Shown here: positions 16,006 to 24,262 of the stretch, in pieces
Layout: each line of letters starts with the position of its first letter
Position numbering within the stretch: position 1 is the stretch's first letter
DNA from: Actinomycetota bacterium
GTDB lineage: Bacteria; Actinomycetota; Actinomycetes; Actinomycetales; Microbacteriaceae
Assembly: GCA_009698805.1 (NCBI GenBank)
Contig: WLPL01000001.1
Coordinates: 1 to 64,000 of the forward strand
Reading direction: 5' to 3'
Length of the DNA stretch: 64,000 bases
The notes under the pieces: generated by a model
The model's database searches: none
What the model saw: only the letters and a program-made list of their open reading frames with translations
What the model was told of the DNA's origin: nothing
Made by a program: the position numbers and the translations under genes

Positions 16006-16916
16006 ACGATAACGACCAAGCCGTAGGTGAGCAAAAGCGCGTAGCCGAGAGTGGTGTAACTGGTCAGCTTCAACGCGAGAATGTACTCGGGCGCCGTCTT
16101 AGCCGTAAGAACGATCAGGGTCAGCGGCACGATCACAAAAGCCGTTAGATAGGCAAAAACCGTGTGCTGAAAAACCAGCGTGTAGGGGTAGAGCAAGGCC
16201 ATCGGGGTCCACAAAAAGAGTAGGTAGAGGGTCTTCGCCAACTTGCGACCGACCAATACGGCCAGCGTCTTCTTACCCGCCGATATGTCGGTGTCGATGT
16301 CTCGAATGTTGTTGATCATCAAAACCGCGGATGCAAACAACCCAACGGCGATAGCCGCGCCCGAGGTCCAGAGCAAACCGTCGGCGCTGCTGAAGAAGTG
16401 CGGCACCTGGATCGCCGCGGTGCCAAAGGTTGCCACCAGCCCGAAGAAAACGAATACGAAAATTTCGCCTAGGCCCGCGTAACCGTAAGGTCGCTTTCCA
16501 CCGGTGTAGAACCAGGCGGCAACCACGCAGGCTGCGCCGACGAGAGTTAACCACCAGAGGCCCGTCAGCACAACGATGGCGAGGCCAGCGATTCCGGCGA
16601 GCGCAAATGCGGCGAATGCGGCATTGCGCACCAGCTTCGGTTCGACTCGGCCGGAGCCGGTCAAGCGAGGCGGGCCGACCCGAAAGTCATCTGTGCCACG
16701 AATGCCGTCGGAGTAGTCGTTGGCAAAGTTCACGCCGATCTGTAGCGAAAGTGAAACCGCGAGGGCGAGCAGGGTGAGACCGAGGCTCTCCGCCTGCATC
16801 ACGCTGGCCACGCCGAAACCGACGGCAACCGGGGCGACAGCGAGCGGCAAGGTTCGCAGCCTGGCCCCTGCTACCCAGTCACCAAAGGTGACCTTTTGCT
16901 TAGCTTTCTTCGACAT
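16002..16916 (-). CDS. menA: 1,4-dihydroxy-2-naphthoate polyprenyltransferase
   Basis: 304 residues, UbiA superfamily, about nine transmembrane helices. First Asp motif NFANDYSDGIRGTD (about residue 64), second DIDTDISAGKKTLAVLVGRK (about 210), which bind the Mg-diphosphate of the prenyl donor. It attaches the long polyprenyl chain to DHNA in the membrane. Its start overlaps the menE end by 17 nt; order menB-menE-menA forms one operon. Confidence 0.94.
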   Translation of the reverse strand: MSKKAKQKVTFGDWVAGARLRTLPLAVAPVAVGFGVASVMQAESLGLTLLALAVSLSLQIGVNFANDYSDGIRGTDDFRVGPPRLTGSGRVEPKLVRNAAFAAFALAGIAGLAIVVLTGLWWLTLVGAACVVAAWFYTGGKRPYGYAGLGEIFVFVFFGLVATFGTAAIQVPHFFSSADGLLWTSGAAIAVGLFASAVLMINNIRDIDTDISAGKKTLAVLVGRKLAKTLYLLFLWTPMALLYPYTLVFQHTVFAYLTAFVIVPLTLIVLTAKTAPEYILALKLTSYTTLGYALLLTYGLVVIV

Positions 16917-18021
16917 CGCCTCGCCTCATCTTTTCTTGAAACTCTTCAAAGTTTTTCTTCAAAAACACGAAGTCAGGTTTTCCGTTGCCGAGGCGGGGCA
17001 CCTCTGTGATGGCAGCCCAAACCGATGTGGTGGCAGCGATCCCGAACTGCCTGATGGCGTCGTCCGGGTTGATGTGACGCACGTCATCGCTCGAATAGAC
17101 CACGTAGGCGACGAAGCTTTGCCCGAACTCGGGGTTGGTGAGCGCGAGCGTCACTACGTCTTTGACCTGCGGGTGAGCGGCGACCCACTGATCAACCCAG
17201 TCGAGCGAAAGCTTGACGCCTCCCGAGTTGATGACTCGATCGGTGCGCCCGAGAATCACCAACCTGCCCTGTTCGTTGAAGTTACCGAGGTCGTTCGACT
17301 CCCACTCGGATAGCCCGTTGGCGAGGGTGGGCCCGCTGATCACGATTCGACCGTCTTCGAGCAGGCCGATGCCGACGCCGTTCAGCGCAACTCCGTTGTA
17401 GACGCAGCCGCCCGCGGTTTCGGTTGAGCCATAGGTGATCACGATTTTCACTCCGAGGCCGACGAGCATGGCAACGGTGTTCATGTTTGGAGCTTGGCCA
17501 CCAACCAAAATGGCGTCGAAGTTTCTAAGCTGCTCAAGAACGAAATCATCGGAGCTGGCCGCATTCGCAAGTCTTTGGAGCTGAGCCGGCACGATCGAGG
17601 TGTAGCGACGCTCGCCGGTCATCAGGCTGGCCGATCGAGCAAAACCTTCTGCTGTGAACGGCATCGCTGTGTTGGTCAGGACCGGTTGGGTGTCGGCCAG
17701 AAGCGAGCGCACCAAAACCTGGATTCCGGCAATGAACGTGATTGGCAGGCAAAGCAGCCATTGGCCGGGTCCGCCGAGCGAAGCCTCGCTCGCCTTGGCA
17801 CTCGCCTGCAGCGCCTTGGCCGAAAGTGGAATCATTTTGGGTACGCCGGTCGAGCCGCTGGATTCGACCAGTAGGGCGACGTCGTCTTCGACCGTCTCCG
17901 GCAAGTCCGTGTGTTCTTGATCGCAGAAGTGAATCGCGAGTCTGCCCTCGAGGGCTTCACCTAGGGCAAGCAGCGCGGCGACCGGGTCGGCAGTGCCGAT
18001 TTGTTTTAGCGGTTTAGCCAT
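16900..18021 (-). CDS. menE: O-succinylbenzoate--CoA ligase
   Basis: 373 residues, ANL adenylate-forming family. P-loop VESSGSTGVPKMIPLS (about 51-66), ITYGSTETAGGCVYNG (A5 motif), ILGRTDRVINSGGVKLS (A8 hinge) and NGKPDF with the catalytic lysine near the C terminus. It activates o-succinylbenzoate to its CoA ester. Shorter than the enteric enzyme (about 450) but normal for actinobacterial MenE. Its start overlaps the menB stop by 1 nt (TGATG). Confidence 0.93.
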   Translation of the reverse strand: MAKPLKQIGTADPVAALLALGEALEGRLAIHFCDQEHTDLPETVEDDVALLVESSGSTGVPKMIPLSAKALQASAKASEASLGGPGQWLLCLPITFIAGIQVLVRSLLADTQPVLTNTAMPFTAEGFARSASLMTGERRYTSIVPAQLQRLANAASSDDFVLEQLRNFDAILVGGQAPNMNTVAMLVGLGVKIVITYGSTETAGGCVYNGVALNGVGIGLLEDGRIVISGPTLANGLSEWESNDLGNFNEQGRLVILGRTDRVINSGGVKLSLDWVDQWVAAHPQVKDVVTLALTNPEFGQSFVAYVVYSSDDVRHINPDDAIRQFGIAATTSVWAAITEVPRLGNGKPDFVFLKKNFEEFQEKMRRGDVEES

Positions 18022-18908
18022 CAGAAGTGCCAGGGAAACGCTGACCAGTTGGGTTCGCGCTTTTGCAAGAAGGCGTCGCGGCCCTCGGCTGCCTCTTCGG
18101 TGCCGTAGGCCAGACGGGTTGCCTCGCCGGCGAGAATCTGCTGACCAACCATTCCGTCATCGATCGCGTTGAACGAGTACTTGAGCATGCGAATCGACTG
18201 CGGGGATTGAGCGAGGATTCGCTCGGCCCAGGTGATGCCGGTGCGTTCGAGTTCGGCGTGAGGAACCACCGTGTTCACAACACCGATTTCGTGAGCGCGC
18301 TTGGCGTCGTACTCCTCGGCTAGAAAGAAGATTTCGCGGGCAACCTTCTGGCCAACCTGCTTGGCAAGTAGAGCGCTTCCGTAGCCGCCGTCGAACGAGC
18401 CGACGGTTGCGTCGGTCTGCTTGAACATCGCCTTGTCGCTGGCGATGCTGAGGTCGCAGATGACGTTGAGCGAGTGCCCACCGCCGGCTGCCCAACCGGG
18501 AACCAGAGCGATTACGACTTTTGGCATGAAGCGAATCAGCCGCTGGACTTCGAGAATGTGGAGTCGGCCGGTTGAAGCCGTGCCGTCGGCGTATTCGTAG
18601 CCGTCCGCGCCGCGAACCTTTTGGTCGCCGCCCGAAGAGAATGCCCAGCCGCCATCCTTAGGCGAAGGTCCGTTGCCGGTGAGCAGAACGACACCGATTC
18701 GTGAATCCTCGGCTGCATGTTTCAGCGATCTGGCTAGCTCGTCTACGGTCTGCGGGCGAAAGGCGTTGCGCACCTCGGGGCGGTTGAACGCGATGCGCAC
18801 GACACCGAGGGTCATGTGCTTGTGGTACGTGACATCGACGAGTTCGCCAAAACCTGGCACCTCGTGCCAAACCTTCGAATCGAACAGCTCAGAAACCTCA
18901 TTAGACAT
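18021..18908 (-). CDS. menB: 1,4-dihydroxy-2-naphthoyl-CoA synthase
   Basis: 295 residues, crotonase family. AFNRPEVRNAFRPQTVDEL, FSSGGDQKVRG, the oxyanion-hole segment VPGWAAGGGHSLNVICDL and the MenB-specific SFDGGYGSALLAKQVG. It performs the Dieckmann-type ring closure of o-succinylbenzoyl-CoA. Head of the menB-menE-menA operon. Start ATG with 6 nt to a -10 element shared with menC. Confidence 0.95.
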   Translation of the reverse strand: MSNEVSELFDSKVWHEVPGFGELVDVTYHKHMTLGVVRIAFNRPEVRNAFRPQTVDELARSLKHAAEDSRIGVVLLTGNGPSPKDGGWAFSSGGDQKVRGADGYEYADGTASTGRLHILEVQRLIRFMPKVVIALVPGWAAGGGHSLNVICDLSIASDKAMFKQTDATVGSFDGGYGSALLAKQVGQKVAREIFFLAEEYDAKRAHEIGVVNTVVPHAELERTGITWAERILAQSPQSIRMLKYSFNAIDDGMVGQQILAGEATRLAYGTEEAAEGRDAFLQKREPNWSAFPWHF

Positions 18909-18913
18909 ACTTC

Positions 18914-18920
18914 TAGACTA
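18914..18920. promoter_or_regulatory. Shared palindromic -10 for divergent menB and menC
   Basis: The heptamer TAGACTA reads TAGACT on plus (18914-18919) and TAGTCT on minus (18920-18915). Each hexamer ends exactly 6 nt before its own start codon (GTG 18926 and ATG 18908). The whole intergenic gap is 17 nt, so both transcripts should be leaderless and compete for one polymerase site. Confidence 0.65.
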
Positions 18921-18925
18921 ACAAT

Positions 18926-19810
18926 GTGACCCAACCCGACTTCAGCGAGCTCGCCTCAAAGGCGTTAGTCGTCTCGTTACCCATGAAGGTTCGGTTTCGC
19001 GGACTGACCGAACGCGAGGCGCTGCTTTTCGAAGGCCCGAACGGTTGGGCCGAGTGGTCGCCTTTTGTCGAATACGAGGACGAAGAGGCGCGCATCTGGC
19101 TCGATGGATCGCTAGACCAGGCCTTTGGGCCCAAGCGCGAAGTCGGAACCGTAAACGTCAATGCGACGCTGCCGGCCGTGGCGCCCGAAGAGGTTGCCCA
19201 GATCCTGGCCGGTTTCAAGACATTCGACACCGTGAAGATCAAGGTGGCTGAACCGGGGCAAACCATAGCGGACGACCTGGCGAGAGTTTCGATGGTGCGA
19301 ACCCTTCGACCAGACGTAAAAATTCGAATCGACGCCAACGGCGGCTTTTCGGTTGAGCAAGCGCTTGAAGTGGCCGAGCGCGTTGGCACTCTCGACTATT
19401 TCGAGCAACCCTGCCGAACGATTGGCGAACTAGCCGAGCTGCGAGTCAAGCTTCGCGGGAGCGTTCGAGTGGCAGCCGACGAATCGGTTCGAAAGGTCGC
19501 CGACCCGATGGCAGTGGTTCACGCGGGCGCTGCCGACGTCTTAGTTTTGAAGGCCCAGCCGCTCGGTGGGGTCAGCAACGCGCTTCGAATAGCCAAGGAG
19601 TGCGGGCTTCCGGTCACGGTTTCTAGCGCGCTCGAAACCAGCGTTGGCATGCGAACGGGCTTTGCGCTGGCCACGGCTCTCGGCGGCAACACCGCACACG
19701 GCCTCGGCACCGAGAACTTTTTTGCCAACCCAGAGCCTTTCGGCCAGTTGGCGAGCACCGAACGCCGCAATTGGTGGCTGGAGCGCTTGGAGCGCGTCCT
19801 GTCTATTTGA
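18926..19810 (+). CDS. menC: O-succinylbenzoate synthase
   Basis: 294 residues, enolase superfamily. Catalytic KIKVAEPG (KxK lysines), metal ligands in RIDANGGFS, DYFEQP and AADESVR, and the second lysine in VLKAQPLGG. It dehydrates SHCHC to o-succinylbenzoate. N-acylamino-acid racemase activity is known for relatives, but the context settles the pathway. GTG start; divergent from menB across 17 nt; converges with ccsB with an 8-nt overlap. Confidence 0.93.
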   Translation: MTQPDFSELASKALVVSLPMKVRFRGLTEREALLFEGPNGWAEWSPFVEYEDEEARIWLDGSLDQAFGPKREVGTVNVNATLPAVAPEEVAQILAGFKTFDTVKIKVAEPGQTIADDLARVSMVRTLRPDVKIRIDANGGFSVEQALEVAERVGTLDYFEQPCRTIGELAELRVKLRGSVRVAADESVRKVADPMAVVHAGAADVLVLKAQPLGGVSNALRIAKECGLPVTVSSALETSVGMRTGFALATALGGNTAHGLGTENFFANPEPFGQLASTERRNWWLERLERVLSI

Positions 19811-20717
19811 GCCCGGAGTAAACGTGAAGCCCCTTGAAGAAGAGGTTCACGATCGTGAAGTTGAAGAGGATCGCGGCAAAGCCGACCAGTGACAACCAGG
19901 CCGACCTTCTGCCAGACCAGCCGCGCGTCGCGTTGGCGTGCAGGTAGCCGGCAAAGATTGTCCAGATTATGAAGGTCCAAACCTCCTTGGTGTCCCAGCC
20001 CCAGTAGCGGTGCCATGCGCGCTCGGCCCAGATTGCGCCGGCGATCAGCGTGAATGACCAGAGGATGAAGCCGACGACGTTGAATCGGTAGCTGAGGCGC
20101 TCGAGCTTTGCCGAGTCGGGGAATGCCTTGAGCACGCGACGAATCAAAACCGCGATTGGGCTCTTGCTCGAAGTCACCCAAGGCCAGTCGCGCAGCAGGT
20201 AGGCAACAGCTAAGGCGGCGGCGATGTTGAAGAACGCGGTGGCCAAAACTGCCACAGTGACGTGGATCACCAGCCAGTAGCTTTGCAGCGCGGGCATCAG
20301 GGTCTTGATCTGCACGTAGAAAGTCGTTGTTGCGGTACCCAGAACCAGCAGGGCAAAACCGTTGACAAAGGCCGCGATTACTCGAATCTCTTTCACCGCG
20401 AGTGCAGTCAAGAAGATCAGGACGATCAGGAACGAACCCGAAATCGAAAACTCGTACATGTTGGCCCAGGGCACTCGGTGAGCCGAGATGCCGCGCAAAG
20501 TCACGCCTGTGCCGTGAAGAAGTGCGCCAAAGCCTAGGACGAAGAACGAGGCGCGTTGCAATCGGCTAGACGAATCGCGCACGCTCTTTTTGTCGCTGGT
20601 GGCTTGAGCAATGTGAAAAACGAACATCAAAAACGAGATCGTGTAGATCGCCATGGCTGCGTAAACAAAGATCAACGAGACCGATGCCAGGTTCACATCA
20701 AGTAGTACTGGTTTCAT
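19803..20717 (-). CDS. ccsB: Cytochrome c biogenesis protein CcsB/ResC
   Basis: 304 residues, about eight transmembrane helices. The family haem-handling motif HRYWGWDTKEVWTFIIWTIF (about 224-243) and flanking histidines in ISAHRVPWANMYEF and WLVIHVTVAV mark CcsA/CcsB. With ResB it forms the System II synthase that carries haem and ligates it to apocytochromes c outside the membrane. Last gene of the operon histidine phosphatase - thioredoxin-like - ccdA - resB - ccsB; its start overlaps resB by 4 nt. Confidence 0.93.
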   Translation of the reverse strand: MKPVLLDVNLASVSLIFVYAAMAIYTISFLMFVFHIAQATSDKKSVRDSSSRLQRASFFVLGFGALLHGTGVTLRGISAHRVPWANMYEFSISGSFLIVLIFLTALAVKEIRVIAAFVNGFALLVLGTATTTFYVQIKTLMPALQSYWLVIHVTVAVLATAFFNIAAALAVAYLLRDWPWVTSSKSPIAVLIRRVLKAFPDSAKLERLSYRFNVVGFILWSFTLIAGAIWAERAWHRYWGWDTKEVWTFIIWTIFAGYLHANATRGWSGRRSAWLSLVGFAAILFNFTIVNLFFKGLHVYSGLK

Positions 20718-22282
20718 TTCTGCACCTTCTTCGAGACCTTGGTCGCAAGTTTTGCCTTCAGGTCGATTACTGTCTGTTCGAGCCTCGCGTCGTCACCCTT
20801 CGCGAGAGCACCAACCTCGAAACCGCCCGAAATCTTCCTTACCCACACGCGCCTTCTTGGCACCAGAAGCGAGACGATCAGGCCGGCGAGCGCGAGCATC
20901 GCGAATAGGAAGATCCAGAGCTGAGCCGGGTTGTAGTCGATATCTAACGAAGCGTAGCGTTTGGTCGAATCCCAGGTCACGGTTCCAAGGTTCTCTGGCA
21001 GCTCGACAGTTTGACCCTCTTTGGTCAACTCGACCTTCGGGTGCTTCTTACCTCCGGCAACCTGCTTGAGGCCGTGCACCTGGAGCGAGAACACGTTGGT
21101 CGGCATTCCGTTGTCGAGCCCGAGGTTGCCGACGTAAACGCTCATGGTGATCGCGGGGTTCACGTTGCCGGGGAACGCCGAGGTCAGGGCTCCGCTTTTG
21201 AGCTTTGCGACTGTTGGGTAGTAGAACGAGAGCACGCCAAATTGCTTAGGGCTGGCGTCTGGGACCTTGATGACACCGAGCGAGGTGTAGTTGGCGTCCT
21301 GCGGCAGATAGATCACGGGGCCACTGAACGAAACATCGCCGTTGGCGTCTCTAAAGGTGAGGACTGGAGCGTAGCCGTTGCCTGTCAGGTAGACGTTTGC
21401 GCCCGGCAGTTCAAGCGGCTCGTTGACCCGAATCACCGAGGTCTTTGGCTTGCCGTTCACGCCCACACGAGAAACCACGCTCGCCCTAAAGTCTGTCGGC
21501 GTGCCAACGTTGACCGCCTGCAGATCGAAGACCGCCTCAAACTTTTTGAGCTTCAACGTGAACGGGGTCAGGGAGTCTTTGGTGAAGAAGGTGCCCGGCG
21601 CGAAGGAGTCGTAGCTGCCAAGGTTGTTGACCAGGGTTTCGCCCTCAATTAGTACTCGCTGGCCGCTGTAGGACAAACCGCCACCGACAGCGACGGCGAC
21701 AAGCAGTCCGATGAGTGAGATGTGAAACACCAGGTTGCCGGTTTCGCGCAGGTAGCCACGCTCGGCCGAAACGGTCTTGCCATCGCGCACCACGCGGTAA
21801 CGTCGGGCCTTGAGCTCGGCGAAAGCTTCGTCGAGTGTGGTCGTTGAACCCTCGAAGCTTGCCTTGGCTTTTAGTCGCGTGAAGGTCTTTGGTGGGTCCG
21901 GTGGAGCTGCGACCATCGCTCTGGCGTGCACGAGCGATCGCGGCAGCACGCAGCCGATCAGTGAGACGAAAAGCAGGATGTAGATTGCCGAGAACCAAGC
22001 GGAGGAATAGACGTCGAAGAATTGGAAACGGTCGAGCCATGGGGCAAGGTCGGGCTGGTTGCTGAAGTACAGGGTGACGCCGTTAGGGTCGGCCGAACGC
22101 TGAGGATAGATCGAACCGGGCACGGCAGCCGTGGCAAGAAGCAACAGCAAGAACAGGGCTGTACGCATCGAGGTGAGCTGCCGCCAGAACCAGCGCAGCC
22201 AACCCCTAAACCCGATGTCGGGTGAGGTTATTTCTTCTGAATCAACGTGATCAGAAGGTCGGTGTGAACTGGAACCACTCAT
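20714..22282 (-). CDS. resB: Cytochrome c biogenesis protein ResB
   Basis: 522 residues with four membrane segments (MRTALFLLLLLATAAVPG, FSAIYILLFVSLIGCVLPR, LVFHISLIGLLVAVAVG, LWIFLFAMLALAGLIVSLLVPRR) and a large extracytoplasmic domain between the third and fourth. WLRWFWRQLTSMRTALFLL is the typical ResB entry. Works with CcsB in System II cytochrome c maturation. The start overlaps ccdA by 32 nt. Confidence 0.93.
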   Translation of the reverse strand: MSGSSSHRPSDHVDSEEITSPDIGFRGWLRWFWRQLTSMRTALFLLLLLATAAVPGSIYPQRSADPNGVTLYFSNQPDLAPWLDRFQFFDVYSSAWFSAIYILLFVSLIGCVLPRSLVHARAMVAAPPDPPKTFTRLKAKASFEGSTTTLDEAFAELKARRYRVVRDGKTVSAERGYLRETGNLVFHISLIGLLVAVAVGGGLSYSGQRVLIEGETLVNNLGSYDSFAPGTFFTKDSLTPFTLKLKKFEAVFDLQAVNVGTPTDFRASVVSRVGVNGKPKTSVIRVNEPLELPGANVYLTGNGYAPVLTFRDANGDVSFSGPVIYLPQDANYTSLGVIKVPDASPKQFGVLSFYYPTVAKLKSGALTSAFPGNVNPAITMSVYVGNLGLDNGMPTNVFSLQVHGLKQVAGGKKHPKVELTKEGQTVELPENLGTVTWDSTKRYASLDIDYNPAQLWIFLFAMLALAGLIVSLLVPRRRVWVRKISGGFEVGALAKGDDARLEQTVIDLKAKLATKVSKKVQK

Positions 22283-22973
22283 TGACCACCTCTAGCCCCT
22301 TCGCGATAATCCAATCCCAGTTGCCAGTGACCATCAGAAGACCGACACCGATCAAAAGCACGCCACCTGCGACGTTGAAAGCGCGAATGTGACGCTTCAC
22401 AAAGCCAACCGAACGGGTCATCCAGCCGAATCCGGCAGCCACCAACATGAACGGGACGCCCAGACCGAGCGAGAAACAAATACCCAGGATGATCGCGTTG
22501 AGTGCCGAACCCTGCTGGGTCGAAAGCAACATGACGGTGCCGAGCGCCGGCCCGATGCAAGGAGTCCAACCGAAGGCAAAAGCGATGCCGAGAACCGGTG
22601 CGCCGGCCACGCCAACCTTTGGTCGCCAGCTCGGCTTGATGGTGTTCTGCAAGAAGTTGGTCATGCCCATCATCACAAAACCTAGAACAATCACCACGGC
22701 ACCGAACACGCGGTTGAGCACATCGCGATAGGCCATGATCGAACCTGCGAAACCAGAAACCAGGGTGAGCGAGACAAACACTGCGGTAAAACCGAGAACG
22801 AACAAGAACGCTCCGAGGAGCATCTTCGCCCTCGGAGCCGCAGAACCCGAAACATAACCCAGATAACCGGGGACGATTGGCAAAATGCATGGCGAGAAGA
22901 ATGTCACCAAACCGGCAAACAGCGCGACCGGCATCGCGGCAAAAAGCGAGCCACTGAGGATTATTTCGTTCAT
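22251..22973 (-). CDS. ccdA: Cytochrome c biogenesis protein CcdA (thiol-disulfide electron carrier)
   Basis: 240 residues, six transmembrane helices. The two redox cysteines lie in FFSPCILPIVPGYLGY (helix 1) and GWTPCIGPALG (helix 4). CcdA passes reducing equivalents from cytosolic thioredoxin across the membrane to the ResA/TlpA-like protein that keeps apocytochrome thiols reduced. Its start overlaps the preceding stop by 1 nt. Confidence 0.95.
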   Translation of the reverse strand: MNEIILSGSLFAAMPVALFAGLVTFFSPCILPIVPGYLGYVSGSAAPRAKMLLGAFLFVLGFTAVFVSLTLVSGFAGSIMAYRDVLNRVFGAVVIVLGFVMMGMTNFLQNTIKPSWRPKVGVAGAPVLGIAFAFGWTPCIGPALGTVMLLSTQQGSALNAIILGICFSLGLGVPFMLVAAGFGWMTRSVGFVKRHIRAFNVAGGVLLIGVGLLMVTGNWDWIIAKGLEVVNEWFQFTPTF

Positions 22974-23563
22974 TATTGTCTCGCTATCTCGGTTTTTAGT
23001 ATCGCTTCAAGGATGTCGGGCTCTACGCGTCCGATGATTCTTGCGGCTACTCGGCCCTGGCGGTCGAGCACGATCGTGGTTGGCACTGCGTCTGGGGTGA
23101 CGATTCCGGTGTATGCGAACACAACGCTTCCGCTTTCGGCATCCATGACGCTCGGGTAACCAATCTTGTGAGTGCGCCCAAAGGCAAGTGCAGTTTCTGC
23201 GCTGTCACGCACGTCAACGCCAAGCACTAGCAAACCCTTGCTGGCGTACTTGTTCGCAAGCTTGTCTAGGTCTGGCGTTTCGGCCCGGCAGGGAGCGCAA
23301 CCGGCATACCAAAAGTTGAGCACAGCGATCTTGCCGAGTAGGTCGGAGCTTCGAATGGTTGCGCCATCAGCGGTTTTCGAAACCCAGGCAGCGCCGGTTT
23401 TTCGTGACGCAAGGTCGCGGAACTCGCTCACGGTTCCGTCGCCGGCGATGTAATTTTTGTTGTCGCCAGACTTGAACTGGTTGGCGAGTGGATCGTTAGC
23501 CCCGCAGGCGCTCAGCGTGAGCGCGAGGGTGGCTGCCAGTGCCAAGCCGATCACTCGCTTCAT
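22973..23563 (-). CDS. Thioredoxin-like lipoprotein (TlpA/ResA family)
   Basis: 196 residues. Signal peptide with lipobox TLSAC (Cys at about 19) predicts a membrane-anchored lipoprotein; thioredoxin-fold active site WYAGCAPCRAETPDLDKLA (CxxC with APC between) and later VPTTIVLD cis-proline loop. Reduces apocytochrome c or CcdA partner thiols outside the membrane. Operon position between a histidine phosphatase and ccdA supports the cytochrome c role. Confidence 0.92.
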   Translation of the reverse strand: MKRVIGLALAATLALTLSACGANDPLANQFKSGDNKNYIAGDGTVSEFRDLASRKTGAAWVSKTADGATIRSSDLLGKIAVLNFWYAGCAPCRAETPDLDKLANKYASKGLLVLGVDVRDSAETALAFGRTHKIGYPSVMDAESGSVVFAYTGIVTPDAVPTTIVLDRQGRVAARIIGRVEPDILEAILKTEIARQ

Positions 23564-24195
23564 GCCGCTCCCTTGTCGCTCCGGGTGAGTTCGGCGGCGG
23601 GGTCGAGATACCCGACCTCGACGAGTCCGTCATCGGTAATTTCAAAGGTGGTGATGCTAGAAAGACCGCAGCGCCGCTTGGACGGGTTATGGGCAAGCTT
23701 TAGTCCGGCCGTGTGGCGGTGAGTAATCCAGATCGGCAGTTGGTGAGTCATCAGCACCAGGTCACCGCCCTCGGTCTTTTCGGCTAGCTCGGTCATGGCT
23801 TCAACGATTCGAGACACCACGGCGACGTATGGTTCACCCCAGCTCGGGCTGTATGGGTTGCGCAGGTGATAAGCGAGCTGCGGGTGCCTCGCGATGGTGC
23901 GAGCCGAAAGTTTGCGACCCTCGAAGATGTTGTGTGGCTCGATCAAGCGCTCGTCGGTCTTAGCGTCGATGCCAAACAGGGTTTCGATGTGCGCGGCCGA
24001 CTCCTGAGTTCTAAGTAGCGGTGAGGTGTAGATCGCACCGATCTTGACGCCGGAATCCTTGAGGGCTTTGGCTGCCAACTCGGCCATTTCGTGCCCGCGT
24101 TCGCTCAAACGGAAGTGCGGCAGGCGACCATATAGGACTCCGCCGGGGTTATGAACCTCTCCGTGACGGACGAGATGAATGCGAGCGGCAGGCAT
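23560..24195 (-). CDS. Histidine phosphatase family protein
   Basis: 211 residues. Catalytic LVRHGEVHNP (RHG) at the N terminus, TSPLLRTQESA for the second phosphate-binding arginine, and MTHQLPIW with the second histidine. Phosphoglycerate-mutase-like phosphatase of unknown substrate. First gene of the cytochrome c maturation operon, with a 4-nt overlap to the next gene; this linkage is common in actinobacteria but unexplained. Confidence 0.9.
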   Translation of the reverse strand: MPAARIHLVRHGEVHNPGGVLYGRLPHFRLSERGHEMAELAAKALKDSGVKIGAIYTSPLLRTQESAAHIETLFGIDAKTDERLIEPHNIFEGRKLSARTIARHPQLAYHLRNPYSPSWGEPYVAVVSRIVEAMTELAEKTEGGDLVLMTHQLPIWITHRHTAGLKLAHNPSKRRCGLSSITTFEITDDGLVEVGYLDPAAELTRSDKGAA

Positions 24196-24201
24196 AAAGC
24201 C

Positions 24202-24207
24202 ATTCTA
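24202..24207 (-). promoter_or_regulatory. -10 element, leaderless promoter of the cytochrome c maturation operon
   Basis: TAGAAT on the minus strand ends 6 nt before the ATG at 24195. Confidence 0.65.
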
Positions 24208-24262
24208 CCTCCCGCTAAACTTGACCCGAAGGGCGTTTTTAGCCCACGAAAGCAAGGAACTC

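Noticed and set aside
21011-21652. 213-aa ORF antisense to resB
   Set aside because: Long only because of codon bias; sequence shows no folded-protein pattern.
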